A DNA stretch of 64,000 nucleotides from Phoebastria nigripes (lineage: Eukaryota; Chordata; Aves; Procellariiformes; Diomedeidae). Location: contig JAYKAV010003365.1 in assembly GCA_035582835.1 (NCBI GenBank), forward strand, positions 727,623 through 791,622. Reading direction: 5' to 3'. Position 1 is the stretch's first letter; each line of letters starts with the position of its first letter. This document shows positions 1 through 14,500 of the stretch, in pieces. A program made the translations under genes and the position numbers. The notes under the pieces are model-generated. The model searched no databases, was not told the DNA's origin, and saw nothing but the letters and a program-made list of their open reading frames with translations.

Positions 1-869
1 AATTTCCACTGAATTCCCATCCTGAAAAATGACAATTTACTGCTACTTTTTCAGGGATTTCTAAGTATGTCACCTCAGATGAGTATGTCCTCTTAGACCT
101 GTTCCCGAAAGAAATGCAGCCATGCGATGATCCGGTCTGCTCCTCTGTCTCCTCTGGATAACTTTTAAATCAGTTAGTGAATATTAATGAAATCTGACAC
201 AGAGACAGGGCTTTCAAGATATTAAGTTCCTACAGGTTTAATGAAAAAAAGGTGATTGGATATTGATTTTTCAGCTAAGTGAAAAGTTGCAGTGTAACCT
301 TACCCCTTACTAATTACCAGGAAATATATGTGTGTTTATGTATGTATGTGTATGAGTGAAGGAACACAGAGATAACTCAACCAGTGGAAGAAGTTTAACT
401 AGAATCTCTATTATATTAGAAAGCTGAGTATCCAAACAAGAAACATAAATTGCCAAGAAAGGAGACCTTCTTGCTTCATGGAATTGCTTGGGTTGAAGTA
501 AATTAACCTGTTTGTTAGTTTGCCCAAGAAAGTTCCAGATATCAAATGATAGTTCAAGAAGTTCTTATTTTAATGGAAGAGAGTTGTGTCAGAAAATTAT
601 GTTTTCCACCAAACTAAGTTGAATGGTTGTGGCTCACATATCTTAAAGATGTCTAGGTTTTCAGCTGCTGAAGAGAAATGCTGCTGACTTTTTGATACAG
701 ACTCTAAGTTTTCAAGAAGAAAGCTAGAGAAAGGGTTAAGACGAAGAAAAACCACGACTGGAATATCATCTATCCTACACACCCAACTTTGCTATTGCAA
801 GCAATCACGTCCCACAAATCCTTTTCATAAATGAATCAAGCCCCATTTTAAAACTGTTAGTTTTCTACC

Positions 870-1830
870 TTTTGCTCTTTCCCTTCCAGAACTTCGTTGT
901 CTGATTCTTAGAAATCCCCTTTTAATTTCCAGCTTAAATTTATTCACAGTGATTAGATCCATTTGTTCTGCTGCCAAAATTGGCCTTTAGCTTAAATAGC
1001 TCCTCTCCATTCCCAGTGCTTATCTTCCTGGTATATTTATAGAGAACAATCTTATCTTCTCTCAGCCTTCATTTTGCTAGGATAAACAAGCCAAGATATT
1101 TCATTTGCTTTTGTAAAATGCGTTCTCTGTTTCCTCTCAGCATGCTATTAGATCATCTTTGCTCCCATTCCAATCTGAATTTATCTTGCCTGAACACAAA
1201 TCTCCAAATTATACTTAATAATCTAGGTGAGGCCTCACCAGAATCACGTACACGGCATCAATTCTCCCTCTCTCTACTGGTTACAAAACTCGTTGCCTGA
1301 TTCACAGTAAGATATAATGCTTTCCCCCCGCCACGGCTGCAGTATGTTGGCAGTTTACAATCATCCCATGGCCAGCTATACACCCCGTTCTTTCTCCTCC
1401 TCTGTTGCTTCCAACTAATAAGCTCAAAGTTCACAGGAGAATTTCCTATTATTATGCATAACCTTAAACTTGGTGTTATTGATGCTTATCTCCTTTCTAC
1501 TACTCCAGTCCTTAGAACTGTGAGATATTCCATTTATTTTCCATATCAGTTTTATCTGCCAGCACTACAATGTCCTGAATTTAATAACACCCTCTTATGT
1601 TTTCTACTGAGATCATTAATAGAAAATGTCAAGTAGTATGGAGCTGAACAACAGGAATTTCACCAATAACCTGCCTCCAAGCCAGTAGTTCAACACTACC
1701 CTTTGTAGTCTCCCCATTAGCTCAGTCCTTATCGTCTTCCTGTACAAATTGTCATCTCCTCCAGCTGATAACTCCATAAATGCATGACACTGACTTCCCT
1801 TGTGTAGATTATTTCATTATCATTGTAAGG
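870..1830 (-). repeat. Old degraded CR1-family LINE copy
   Basis: On the plus strand this reads as the reverse complement of a CR1/L3-like ORF2 region. Landmarks: TTAGCTTAAATAGCTCCTCT near 990, TATTTATAGAGAACAATC near 1034, GGTGAGGCCTCACCAG near 1225, CTCCTCTGTTGCTTCCAAC near 1397, and TTGTAGTCTCCCCATTAG near 1703. The landmarks occur in CR1 order and spacing but no frame is intact, so it is an ancient dead copy. Limits are approximate. Confidence 0.6.
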
Positions 1831-2329
1831 ATCAACATAGCCAGAACAATTTTTATGCTTTCCTACCTCTGGTGGTGAACAAAGCTTGTACTTCTTGTTT
1901 GCCCTTTCTTATATTGCACTACTCTTCATGAGAAGGCAGTTAAAATAATTGTCTGTGTAAAACTCTGCAGAAGAAGGCATCTTTGTGTTCATTTGATCAG
2001 TGAATTCCTCCTGCTCCTCCTCCTTTTGACAAAATTTCAGTATTTTCACTGGGAAAGGGCCTCTCCTGTTAAGCTTTGAGGAGCAGCGTGGCCTCAACTT
2101 TTGAAACTAATGAACATCTGCAAACCCCAGGTAGACTCCATCTCCACATAACAGGCAAACATATCTCCTACAACACAAATGCAGGCACTCTCCCTCTCTC
2201 TGTTTTGTTTTGTTTTNTTTTTTTTTTCTAACTATAGTAGGTGGTCTATTTAAATGAAGTTACTTTTTCCCTACAAACCACACCTCTCTGAGGTCGCCAT
2301 AGCTAAAACAGCACTACTGACCCACAGAC

Positions 2330-2532
2330 CTGGCTAACCGTGCACTCTCTGTCGCCACTTCTATCAGCCGATGGCGGAGCGTGGCAAGCTCCAGGAGCAC
2401 GGAGAAGGAATCCAGGATAAAGAGCTGTTTTTCTCTGCCTGTCTTTTTTTCTTCATCTGCTCCCACCTCTAATAGTGACAGAGCAATCTCTTGCACCAGC
2501 ACAGGATCTTCTATCAGTACCTCAGCAAATAA
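2330..2532 (-). CDS. CCDC162: CCDC162 coding exon 17 (last in window)
   Basis: Acceptor CTTTCCTTGCAG, donor GCCAG|GTCTGT, 203 nt. It encodes LFAEVLIEDPVLVQEIALSL, REKQLFILDSFSVLLELATL and RHRLIEVATESARLA, leaving two bases for the next exon. The expected following exon was not recognised between 1 and 2329, so it probably lies beyond the left edge. Confidence 0.9.
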
Positions 2533-5500
2533 CTGCAAGGAAAGGGAAAAAAAGGAAACACAGAAATCATTTACATACAGATGGCAAAGTCTTTAAATAC
2601 TTTAGGGGACTGTTCTTCTTTTTCTTTTCCTGGAGTAAATCATGACTGGAGTTGCTTCTGACTTGCAACCCATGCAAAGTCAGAATTGTGCCCACCCTGA
2701 CCTATCCTGACCCCTAAAAACACACTGATGTTTTGCCACTTACTTTGAAGGTAAAGACACTGTACCTATAAACCTGGCTTTACTCGAAGGACTTAACAAA
2801 ATTTATTTTATTTATTTTTTATATCTAACACAGGATATTTGCCTTTTTTATTATAATCAAAATTCAGAAGGCTTTCAGATGTATACACCTCTCTAAAGCA
2901 GGGGCTCTGTAACTTGGTTCACTTATTACGAGCTGAGGCCATTCCTCCTCTAAAGAGTGTACAGATCCCAGCACACTTGCCACTGTATGTATGATGCTCC
3001 CAAAATGGGGACAGCAAACTCATATGGTCAGCTAACTCGGCAGAGCTGGACTCCTTTTCTAGTGGGATGGTGGAAGCCTCCAAAAAAGCAGAAACCCCAG
3101 AAAAGAAAAATGATCGAAAGCTGCAGCTCGATAATGTGGAGAGCTGGAAAGAAGAAAATGGTCCATTGGCTGTTGTGCTGTGGAAGTGGTGGCAGGAACA
3201 GCTCTTGGCTCCGTGCAGGAGAAGATGCTCCTTGTCTCTAGCGGTCACAACTTGTACAACTGTGCCACCCTGCTCGTGTCAGACAGGATAGATGTGGCCA
3301 CTGTTATAGCTGAGTGGCTTCATGCTTCGCTGCTTATGACCAATGAATCACAGCACATGAGGAAATCTGAACCCAGCCATGCAGTTATTAGTAATAAAAG
3401 TCTAGATTTCAACACCTGCCATTCGCTACACCTTCACAGTTACACTGAAAAATATGAAGAAGTTTGAAAAGACAACACCCCAAAGTTGTGTCAGAAGTTG
3501 TGCAACTTTATTTTGTCCCTCTCCCCCAGTGCTTTACAATGTGCTTTTGTAATTCTATGACTCTGGATGGGTGGGACAGGACAACCCATCTTTATGTACT
3601 TCTTCACAGAGCTGCTACAGGGACAACAGCATCTTCCCTGTTTCCAAAGAGGACAAGAGAAGAGGTGATAAGCTTAGACTGTAGCAGGGCACATCTGTGC
3701 TAGACTTTAAGGAGAACTTGCTAAAGGTGAAGCTGGTGAAGCACTACAACAGACTGCTTGAAAAAGTCTATCACATGATGTGTTTAAGAACAGGACAGCT
3801 ATTTATCTCATGGGAATAACATAAGTATAGCTGATCCTGGCTTGGGGTGAGCAAGAAAGATCTCACAGCTTCCCAGGGATCATTTAGTCTTTTAATTCCA
3901 GAATTCACTTTTCTTTTCATTTGGCACTCTGATATTTCTACAAAGGAAAAGCACCTGTTCCCAGGCTGGCAGCATCTGTACTTCACCCCTGGGTAATTTG
4001 TTTATTATGAAGTTGAAAGATGTTTAGGAAGTCAGATGGGTAATAAAAACTGGATCTTGTAAAACTGTCCTTAGTAAAGGGTTGGAATAACATGAAAGAA
4101 TGAGGTCCAGGGTCACAAAAGAAGCAGTCCAGGAAGGACAGAAATGTTGATTTTAGCATACCAAGTCATAAAGAAAAACAATGTGATCATATAAAGACTG
4201 CATCATCATGGCTATGCAAAAGGAAACCAAATTAAATCTGCTCTGGCAAAGGTAAATTTCCTAAAATTTAAATGCTTGACTTTTACAACCTTAGTGTCTT
4301 TCTAAACATCACCTGCTTGCGTGTGTTTGTCTCATCTGCAGCTTCTGTTGGAGGAAAAGGAATGGGCAAGAAGTAAACACAACAAAACCCCTCCCTTTCC
4401 CCCTTGGCAGTGTGGTAACTTTAAGATCCATCACAGAACTCTGCCACTGACTTCTAGGATTTAAAATTAAAAAAGCAAAGAATTGTTTGTGATCTACTGT
4501 GGACAAGAGAGTAGTGGGACACTGCCAGTGGATTTTATTGGCATCAGACTGACGCTGGATAAGTAATTTTTGGGTTTTACTCCAAGGCAGGGAGGGGAGT
4601 ATCCTAGGTGGCTGTGCCCTTCTGCCTTTAGTTTGCCTCTATACTTTCTTACCCGTCACTGTCTTCACAGTCTCTTCATCTAACCAGTTCTGCCTCCATG
4701 CCTCAAACTTCTCATTTTCATCCGCACTCCCTTGATTAGCAAGTCTTGTTATCACTGCTTTTGGACAGCTTGATCCAATCTCTTTACCAAACCATTCTGA
4801 ACCCTCCACCCCCACCTGAGGTGCCTTCTTGCCCCATCCCCAATCTGCAGTGCACTTTTTCCCCCATATCTTTTCCTTCCAAAAGGAAGGAACCCACTGG
4901 GTCTTAGCCCTAGTCTCTGTCTCCCAGCTTTTCATCTATCTCAATCTTCATTCCCATTTAGTGGCTGCCATCCCACTTACCAAGCCACCTGTATTTTCTC
5001 CGTGCTCCTGCCCGGCTCCTGCTCCACTAGCAGAGCTGCCNCATCTCCTCTGTGATCTGCTCAGCCAGCCTCCTCCATTGCCTCCGGTGAAGACAACACG
5101 AGTGACAGTGCAGGCTAACAGCTTCTCGTACTCACTTTCAATGCTCAAACATGGATCACTTAGACCAGAGCTATTATTGAGGCACAGTGGAAAGTCATGA
5201 TTTGCCTCAGGTTATAGATATACCAGGGCACACAGAAACTTCAGATAATGTCTCCCTACTGAACATGTTGCAATAGCGTATTTTATTTTAGTTTATGCTG
5301 GCCAAACTTGGCAGGAATTAAAGCATAGCATATCTCTACCTAATGAGCCTTCCCAAACTTGAAATGTATGATCCAAAGCATCGCTGTATCACAATCTTGT
5401 AGAGAAAACAGATAAAATAATTTATTTTCCATTTCTTGCTCTCAGCAACAACTAAGCTGACTAATTAAAAAAAAAAATCAACCTGATAGAGACATCCAAC

Positions 5501-8500
5501 ATCAATAATTTCATTCACAATAATTAGCATTTATCAAAATTATAACCAACCAAATTCAGAGTTCTACACCAGGAAATGGTGGACATTACAGTAATAACTG
5601 GCTCCACCTATAACAATATTTGTTTTAATGTCCAGTCTTTTTTTTTTTTTTTGCAGACTGCACACACACACAAATGCAAAACCTGGAGACTTACCGTGAT
5701 CTCACGTCAGTTTTAAGTGTGTATATTTCCCTTCTCATTAAGCTGATTGTTCCTACTTTATACTGGCATGAGATCAAGAGTTCTACCTTTCTGTGTTCAT
5801 TTACAGAAAAAAATCTTGTTTTAAAGGTGATGGAATGGATCTTCACCAATCATAAGCAAATAATTGAATTAAGAATCACATAGCTAGAATTTTAACCAGC
5901 AAGCATAAATGAACTAGCAAGATCACACTCTTGGGCATTCTGCTTTAAAGAGTCATTACTGACATAAAAATGGAACTTATGTCTTTTTGAATCTGAGAGC
6001 TGTAAAAAGTTTCTGGTTTTTCCATAGTTAGCCACTCATCAACTACTAGCTGAAGTACTTGTTTTTCTAGATTACTTGCTTTACTGGCTGTTTTTGGTCT
6101 GCAGATGCTGTAGAATTCCTGGTAGATATAGTCAAGAGTTTTGGGAATCAAGCACACCAGACCAAGAGAAGGGTGAAACTCCAGCAGATAAATGTTCTTC
6201 AAAGTAGGACTTAAAAACAGCAAAAAAAGAAGAAAGAATAAATAGCTCTCAAATAAGGCTTTTATAAATTGTATATATAAAGAAACCTTGCAATCGCTTA
6301 ACTTGCAAGAATAAATTGCAATGGCTTTAGTGCACATCAGAAATCAATCATCAAATCTGAAAATAGAACTGAAGCCTTAATAAACGTAATTATGTTGGAA
6401 CACATCTAAGTAGTCTCATTTACTAATGAAAACAGAAAATGTTTAAAATTCTCTTTCGTTAGCTGACATGTTTTATTAACTGCATTTTCACGTCTATTAT
6501 GCCCGCCCATTAAAACTGTCTGTGCTTGAAAATAAGCCCTCAGATAACCAACACAAAATCAAAACGTGTGTAGGGGGAGGAATAGGGCCAAGGGGCTTGA
6601 GACGGAGGCAGGAAACCAGAAGGGACCAGGGGCACNGGGCTCTTTGCTTCTGGGTGTGTATTAGCTGCTATGTAAACCCTTCGCCGTGCTGCACAGCTGC
6701 AGGATGGGGATCATGTGGCAGGTCTGTACTGCAGGTGATGTGTGGATTCCACGTGTGAAAACAGAGTACATGCACACCCAACTGGACAGTTGTGCTGGAG
6801 AGAGTAATAGACTGTGGCCAAAGGGCAGTGAAAGTTGTGAAGCCAGGTCAGGATACTGATGCAGCGAGTCTAAAGCGAGGCTAACCTCAGTACTCACTTT
6901 CATCATTACTGTTTAATAGTCTGTACCCATGGGAATATTAATGTCCCAGTGCACTGCAAGATGCAATTATCAAATCCGTTGTCAGGAAAGGGCAGTGTAA
7001 AGGCGGTGGAGGAGGAATCACTTTTCTTCTTTGAATGTTTTTCTGGCTGTCTAAATAGCATGAGACTAAATAACATGAGACACTCATCTATTGCTTGATT
7101 CACCTTAAGACTGTCATTTTTTCAAATAGTCTTATTTTCAGGTGCTGGATCCCAAATTTTCACAATCAATCACAGAAACTAAAACAGAAGGAGGTACTCT
7201 CCAGAAAAATAAAACTGTATAATTACTCACTGGCTAGTGTTAAGAGACATAAGCTGCTTAGCAATTACATTATAAGGAAGTCCAAATTCACNGATGCCAC
7301 CTCTCTGACCTTCCCGCCAAATCTTATGGACATATTCCCTCTGGGCATCTACCTAAAACTCAGCAATAAACACAAGTGACATTAGCCAATAAAATTCACA
7401 CATAGCTAGAAATCAAGGCAAAACCAACCACTTTTTATTTAAACATAAGCTGCAAAAATTTCTATTTAGATAGATATATAAATTTTCAAGTCAATTATAT
7501 ATGTACCCACTCTAGATGAATTATTCCTGCTAAAATTATTTTGAATCTTTCACATTCCTTCAGAACAAAATTTGAGCTCCAACGATGCTGAGAAGGCTCC
7601 ATTTTTCTTGCTAGCAATATGGTAGCATTAGTGGCAACCGCAGAACAACAGCAGCTTCTTGTTCCAAACCCCAAACTTCCGTTTGTAGACTAAAAGCCAA
7701 GTTACAAAGGTTAGCTAATTAAACTTCCCAACTTGCAGCCTCTGAAATCAAAGCTCAGAGAAAGGAAATATCCTGTGGCAGGATACAGAGGAAAGCTAAG
7801 GCAGATTTTTAAACCAGAGGAAAAATGTGAGGATTTCAAATGTTGTGCTTTAATTATTAGCACAGGAATTCACAGCTATCTGAAATATACTGCTTTTCAA
7901 AGTGCACTTTAAAGTACAAGCTTTGTTTATATTCTTTTTAAAGTCTCTTCTCTCTTACTATAAACAGGACTAGTTCCTTATCCACTGCATTACAGAACAA
8001 ATATGAATTATAATTTTATTTAGCTTCCANGCCTCTCAACTACTATTTCTAATTGTCTCAAATGGTAGCAGATGTGGCTTTAACATGACATATGAAGCTC
8101 TGCAATCTTTCCAACATTTTCTTTCTGATATTGATGAAATGACAGCTTTCTGCTCTTGAGCTTCAGGCCTTCAATTTACAAAGCATCCATAGAATTCGTT
8201 GTTAAATTAGTATCGACCCATTTTAACGCTGTAAACCCATGCAGGCTATAATCAAAGCTTCTCATTCTGGATTTCATCTCCTACTTCCCCAGGATGGATA
8301 TACGGTAAATTCAACCTACTTGTTGGTTTACTATGTCCCTCAGCAGTTGGAAGTGAAGTTGCAAACAGATGCATTCATCCTTGTAGGTGTTGACAAAATA
8401 TTCAAGCTTGAGATCAAACCTTGGACGTTTATGCATGATGTCAGTTATCGCTTGGGCCAAAGCAAATCTTTCCTCTGGGTCCAAAGCATGTTGGTAAGCT

Positions 8501-11500
8501 TCAAAGTAAACATCTAGAAGCTGAAGAGATATTCAGAAGCACATTTAGAAATGTTTCTTCACCCAAATATTCATTCTTTGTTGGGGAGAGATTTCTAAAC
8601 ACGGAGTTTGCTGCCTGTGTCAAACGAACAGTGACCTGATATGGCATCTTGTTTCTGGCACAGGATATTACTCAATGCTTCATCTGAAGGCTCAAGAACA
8701 GAACATAGAATAAACTGCCCATACGATAAATTTCTTCCAAATCTTGCATAGTTAACATATTCTTTTTCTACTGAAGCATGATGATTTTTATTCTGCACAT
8801 TTTTCCCTTCAAAAGGAAACAAGGCAATGTACCTACTACTTTAAAAACACCTACTTCTTTCCACTCCAATCCATTCTCTGTTTCTTTTCCAGCACACACA
8901 CTGGTTTCGTGTCTTTGAAAAACTCCATTTCCCTCAACCTGAAACCTGCAGACTCATACAAGACTCTCCGTTATCTCATTTGGCAATGACTGTCACAGTT
9001 ACTTTACATTTTTTGGAGAAACTCCAAATTAATTGAAGATGTAATTAAAGATGTATGAAGAAGCATGCCCTTTTCAGGCTCCTCTACCAAGAATAGCTGT
9101 AAAGTTTTATTTAAATAAAAATTTTAATTACAAATACCCGCAGCTTAGGACAGAAAAAGAAATGTGCCAAGCATGACAGAAAGTGAACTCTCGAGATGAC
9201 ATTGTAGTAATTTTTGGTCAGATGGCAATTANGGGATTGAAAATATGAACAGCCAGTGCTCTTGCTTCTGGACAAATCGGTCATGTCAATATGAAATTAT
9301 CTACGTCTGGCTGTTTTACATTAACATGGAAGTAGAAAAGCATCCATGTTACTTTCCATACTGATACCAGAAGGCTGTGGAAGAGGAAGATGCAAAAGAG
9401 CTTAGGAGGGAGGAAGATGCAAAAGGGCTTAGGAGGTAACTTGGTAGCTGAGAATTCAGATTTCAATGGAAACAGTCAAGTTTTCTGATGTAGACCTGCC
9501 TGAACTGAACTGTTCTGGAGGAAGCTAAGACACTGCAATAGGCCATAAGCAAGTTTTATACTGGCTAAGCTAAGCTGTCTCAGCTGCTGGGCAAAGGGTT
9601 ATTGTTTCCTCATTCAGAAAGAACTCTGTCCCAGCTGGAAACAAAGCTAGCAAGACCGACTTCCATTTCATTTCAGCTAAAAGCAAAAGACCTCCAGCAA
9701 CAGCACATCTGTACATTTAATCCTGGCTAAAGAGTTGGGTTGTGAGAGCAGTTCCAGAATATACTCTTTGATGGTTTTGGAAGAGAATTAGTGTATTGTT
9801 GCTGTAGAGCTTTCATTCTTCTCTACTGGGAGGTTTTCTTCCAAAAAGAAAGCAAGTTTCCTTATACAGAAGGCCCGTGATAAAAATAAAAGGCAGATTC
9901 ACAGAGGCAGCATGATCATACAGCAATGGAAAGCAAAGTCTACTGGGATGAGAACAGAAACTTAGTGAACTAGGCAATTAGACAGTATTTGATACAGCTC
10001 TGTAACACAAAGCCCCTCTATGAAAACAGGAGAGTGGCCTTAAGAGATTTCCTAAACTACATACAACTATTTTAGTTTAAAAGGTTTTCTATTTAAGCCT
10101 CTTCAATGATACACAGGAGATTCCCTAACACCCTCTAGCATTCCTATTTTGAGAGTTGCCCTGGGTTACTCCAGGACTGAGAACAAAACTTTTCAAGTGT
10201 GTGAAGGCGACCTCAATTAGTGCCATTTCTCCCTGCTTCTGAAGTGGACTATCTGCTCCTTTCCACTTCCTGACCCTCACAGCATTGTCCTTGGGACTGG
10301 TGAGTCCCGTAGACAGAAATACGCTTCCAAGCTCCTCTGGGTCCCTTCCTCTGAACTTGCCTACTCATCATCTTTCAAGACTGAAGTCTTTGGGCAGAAA
10401 CCCTGTATGCTTTCATGTCCCATGGCAAAACACAGACACAGGACTAGATTCAGAGAGAGGAAGGGGAAAGCCCACAGGATATGCAGCAGCCCCTTGTGAA
10501 TGGCGAAGCTACGAATTCACTTAATACACATTTTTAGTGTCAGCTTGTTTGTTGTTTTTTTTTTAACTCTATACTAAATCATGGCATTTTTTGCTCAGAT
10601 AGATTAACTAACAAAGAAGAAATAGATTTATAATATCTATAGAATCATATATATAGGTTTTATTAATAAATGGATTGCTTTTTATGCTAACATACAATCT
10701 GTCTGGTTCTCTCTGACAAAGGGTAATCCAAATGACGGGCCTAGCCAGCTGCAGACTGAGTCTCTCCTCCCTGGGCTTCACAAAGATGCAACGATTACAG
10801 TTCTCATGACAGCCATAAAAAGTTTCCTGCACCAGCCCCAGAAAGCAGAGACAGCCAGGACCACAGAAAAAATTTGCGTCTTGGACTTCCTGGTGGCCCA
10901 GGCTCCTCAGGGCTGCACCTGATTCTTCCTACTCTGCATTTGCTCCATTCCCTGGCAAGGAGGGACACAACATGCTCTGCAGTTTTGCTCTGGAGATGGC
11001 CTTGTCCTTTTCAATTATCCTTCCCAATTATCCAATGGTGGGTGACACTCCCTAAGGCCTTGCAGAAGTGCTTCCAGCCCCTGGCACAGCAGCTGCAGAG
11101 GCTGACAAAAAAAGCATTTCTGCTCTCTTGTTGCAAAAGCCATTACATGTGGTCCTTTAGACCCAACTCACAGCACCCAGCAGCTCCAACCCTCTGCGCC
11201 CAGCCCAGCCCAGCAGCAGGTTCCCAATGCATCTGAAACCCGTACCACCACCCACAGTTGCTGGCTCTGGCATCTGTGTGTATACACAATGGGAAATGCT
11301 GTTGAAAGGGAACCTTACACAACCCGAAGTGAACTGATTGCAAATCAATGTTTTCAGACCAAGAAAAGCTTCTGTACCTGGCATTTTTTTTCCAAGAGAG
11401 CAGTTTCACAGGTCCAGAGGTCAAGCAGCACAGCACATCGATCCACAGAGGCATGTGCCCAGCCAAGGATGTTGCTGCCACTGAATTGCTCACAAGTTAC

Positions 11501-14500
11501 ATTGCNGAAGACAAAAAAATTAAGTAGAAAACAAGCAGATGCCAGTATCAGAGGGATTTCCACATGCCTAGAGTCCCAGGGCTTGTGGTAATTCTTTTTA
11601 TTTATAGCACAGGGTTGTGTTTTTTTCTTGCCAGGGAACCTCAGGCCAGGAAAAGATTTCAAGTCCCATAAGCTTTGGAGGGCCCCAGAGTATTCTGCAA
11701 GGCAAAGAAGCAGCGCACCAGGCATTTGGTTTAAACGTATCTCTTCCCTCATCTTTTGACAAATATTCCTTGAGATAAAGGGCAATGGCTGGAGTTCAAA
11801 AGACCCACATCAAGAGATAAAGCCAGAGAAAGCACAAGAAAACTAGGGGAGGAAAGTGAAGAGAAGCTTAATTTTTCACAGCACCAAATCATGTTGGGAT
11901 CGTCTTCACCTCCTCACCTTCACTCTCAGATGAAAGAAAAGCAGCACGGACTACTCAAAGATAAATTTTACAAAGAGATATAGCAGGGCAGAGTGCAGAC
12001 CCAGGGGAGGGCTTTCTTTTCAGATGGCTTGCTATTAGAAAAGTCAGTCTTCATAATTTAAAAATGAATGTGAAGGAAGGAAAAAAAATCACCACAAATG
12101 TTTCTACACTAGCAGCCCATGAGAAATCCTTAAAGAAATCATGCTTTTGGTTTCTTGGTTGTGATGCTATCTAAATTAGATAAATGATAAATCAAATAGA
12201 GTGAATCTGAAATGTTTAGAGCTGCAGAGTTAAAAATCAGCCATGGAGTGAATAGAAGAGGCTTCAGCGGCTACTCTTCAGCTCCCGACTTCAAGTGTCT
12301 TATTTTTCAAAAGCTGAACAAGAGAGTCATTTGAAGTCCATGATCGCTGAAAAAGTCAGCATTAAAGNCGTTTGTGTCCATGGCACACAGAAAGAGACCA
12401 TAACAAGAAGGAGCATAAGGAGCTAGGACAGGTTGTACATGATCAGTCCTCAAGTGTACTGTGTGAGGGTGATAATGAAGTCACATATAAACACAGGAAC
12501 TGCTATACCAGCCTACCAGAGTACCCTACCTCATTCAGTAGTCTGCCTCCTGTCATGACAGAANCACAGAATGGTTGAGGTTGGAAGGGACCTCTGGAGG
12601 TCATCCAGCCCAACCCCCCTGCTCACAAACAGGGTCACCTACGGTGGGTTGCTGAGGACTATGTCCAGTCAGGTTTTGAATATCTCCACAGATGAAGACT
12701 CCACAACCTCTCTGGGCAACCTGTGCCAGTGTTTGACCACCCTCATAGTATAAATTTGTTTTCCTCTGTTCAGATGGATTTTCACATGTTTCAGTTTGTG
12801 CCCATTGCCTCTGGTCCTGTCAGTGGGGACCACTGAGAAGAGTCTGGCTCCCTCTTCTTCATTCCCTCCCACCAGGTATTCATACACACTGATTAGATTA
12901 GATCCCTCCTGAGCCTTCTGCAGGCAGAACAGCCCCAGCTCTCTCAGCTTCTCCTCATATGAAAAATGATCCAGAAAAAGGTCCACAATGAGGACCTTCA
13001 GGTGACTTCAAAGAAGGTCCTAGCAGGCATTTAGGCATTCACAGGTTTGTGAAAGTTTCTGATCATCTTAATCCTCAGCTCTGCCCTGCATTATCTGTCA
13101 GAACATTCAATTTTAGGGAAGCATACTAAAACATCAAAAACATTATCCTATCAATACAGAAAGTAATTCCAGTGATTTAAGAGATATTTTGTGCAATTCT
13201 CTGAATATCATACATGTTTGTAGCATTTATTCACTGTTTTCTAATGGCCCTCCCCCCATACTTTCTGCAATTACAATTACAAGCTTCTTCCTCCTCACTA
13301 TTCTAGAAGTACAGCTACTCTTTTTAGAAATCTGTGATACAGTCTGCCTCAACTCCGTTCTTACTATAAAAAAAAAAAGCAGCAGGAAAAAAAGAAGAAC
13401 ATCAAATATTTTGCAGCTTCTTATTTACAAGTGAGAAAAGTTTAAAAGTGGTGGGAGGTAAATTTAGTTCTGCAGAAAAGCAATCCAATACATTAATTAA
13501 AAGACGTTCAGAAACAATTAACATTTTTCTTTTCTGACTTCCTCTCTGTGTCTTGAAGATGTGCTTGCTCATTATATTACTTAACTACATCAGTAAATGT
13601 CCCTTCTGTGTTATTTTCCCCTCCAGGATGACTTTGATGTCTATGACCCTGAATAAGTGCAAAACTGTGACATTAACAACATATGACAAGCAATTCCGCA
13701 TGCTCAGTTAGGTCTTTGTAACACATTCACCACTTAGCTAACTAGGAGGATAAAGAAAGGTCCCAAAATTCCAGTCAGCACTTGGTCTTGCAGAAGTACA
13801 GCAGTGATTCAAGAAATCATAGGATCAGCCTACCTTGAAAACAGCAAACCGAATTATCACAGGTCTTTTGGACCTGTAGATACCTTACTTTTATCTTTCT
13901 CAATGTACTGGCTGGCCACAAGCAGCAGCTGGTTCTCAAGCTCTTTCAGGTCCTCTACAGCCACATCATATATTATGTAAACCCCTTGCTGGTCCTGTGT
14001 GTGAATATATCCATCTTCACTTGTGTGAAAGTCGTCATGGTTTTCCACCTCTGCAAACTCCATGAACTGAACGCTGTGGACCTATGCCGTGAAAAAGACA
14101 CAGAGATACAAGCAGTCAACTCTGCAAGGATTGCAATTCTGTATAATCCACATATCTAAGGGTGGACCTGGCCTAGGAACACGGTATTTTGTCACTAGCA
14201 AAGAACAATAAAATAAAATATTGCCAAAATATTATTTTTCACAGGTAACACCTACACTGTGGCTTCATTTATACTATCATGGAGTAAGACAAACTGTATG
14301 AAATTTCTATTGTGCCTAGTTTGTCCTTCAGGCATATAAATCCACAGAAAGCACCAAGAAGGCATCAAAACGAGAAGATTAGCTCTTGAATTAAGGTAGA
14401 ACTTTTTCCCTTTTTCTAATTTAGCTCAAATTTGGCAAAAAGTGTCTTAAATTCTGATCTTCAAATACGAAGTCAACATATTTTTTAAAGCCTTCTTGGG

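Noticed and set aside
11508..11785. Upstream extension of exon 13's open frame, including GLRFPGKKKTQP
   Set aside because: A long pyrimidine tract and acceptor lie between it and the conserved exon, and the extension shows no convincing similarity to the family.
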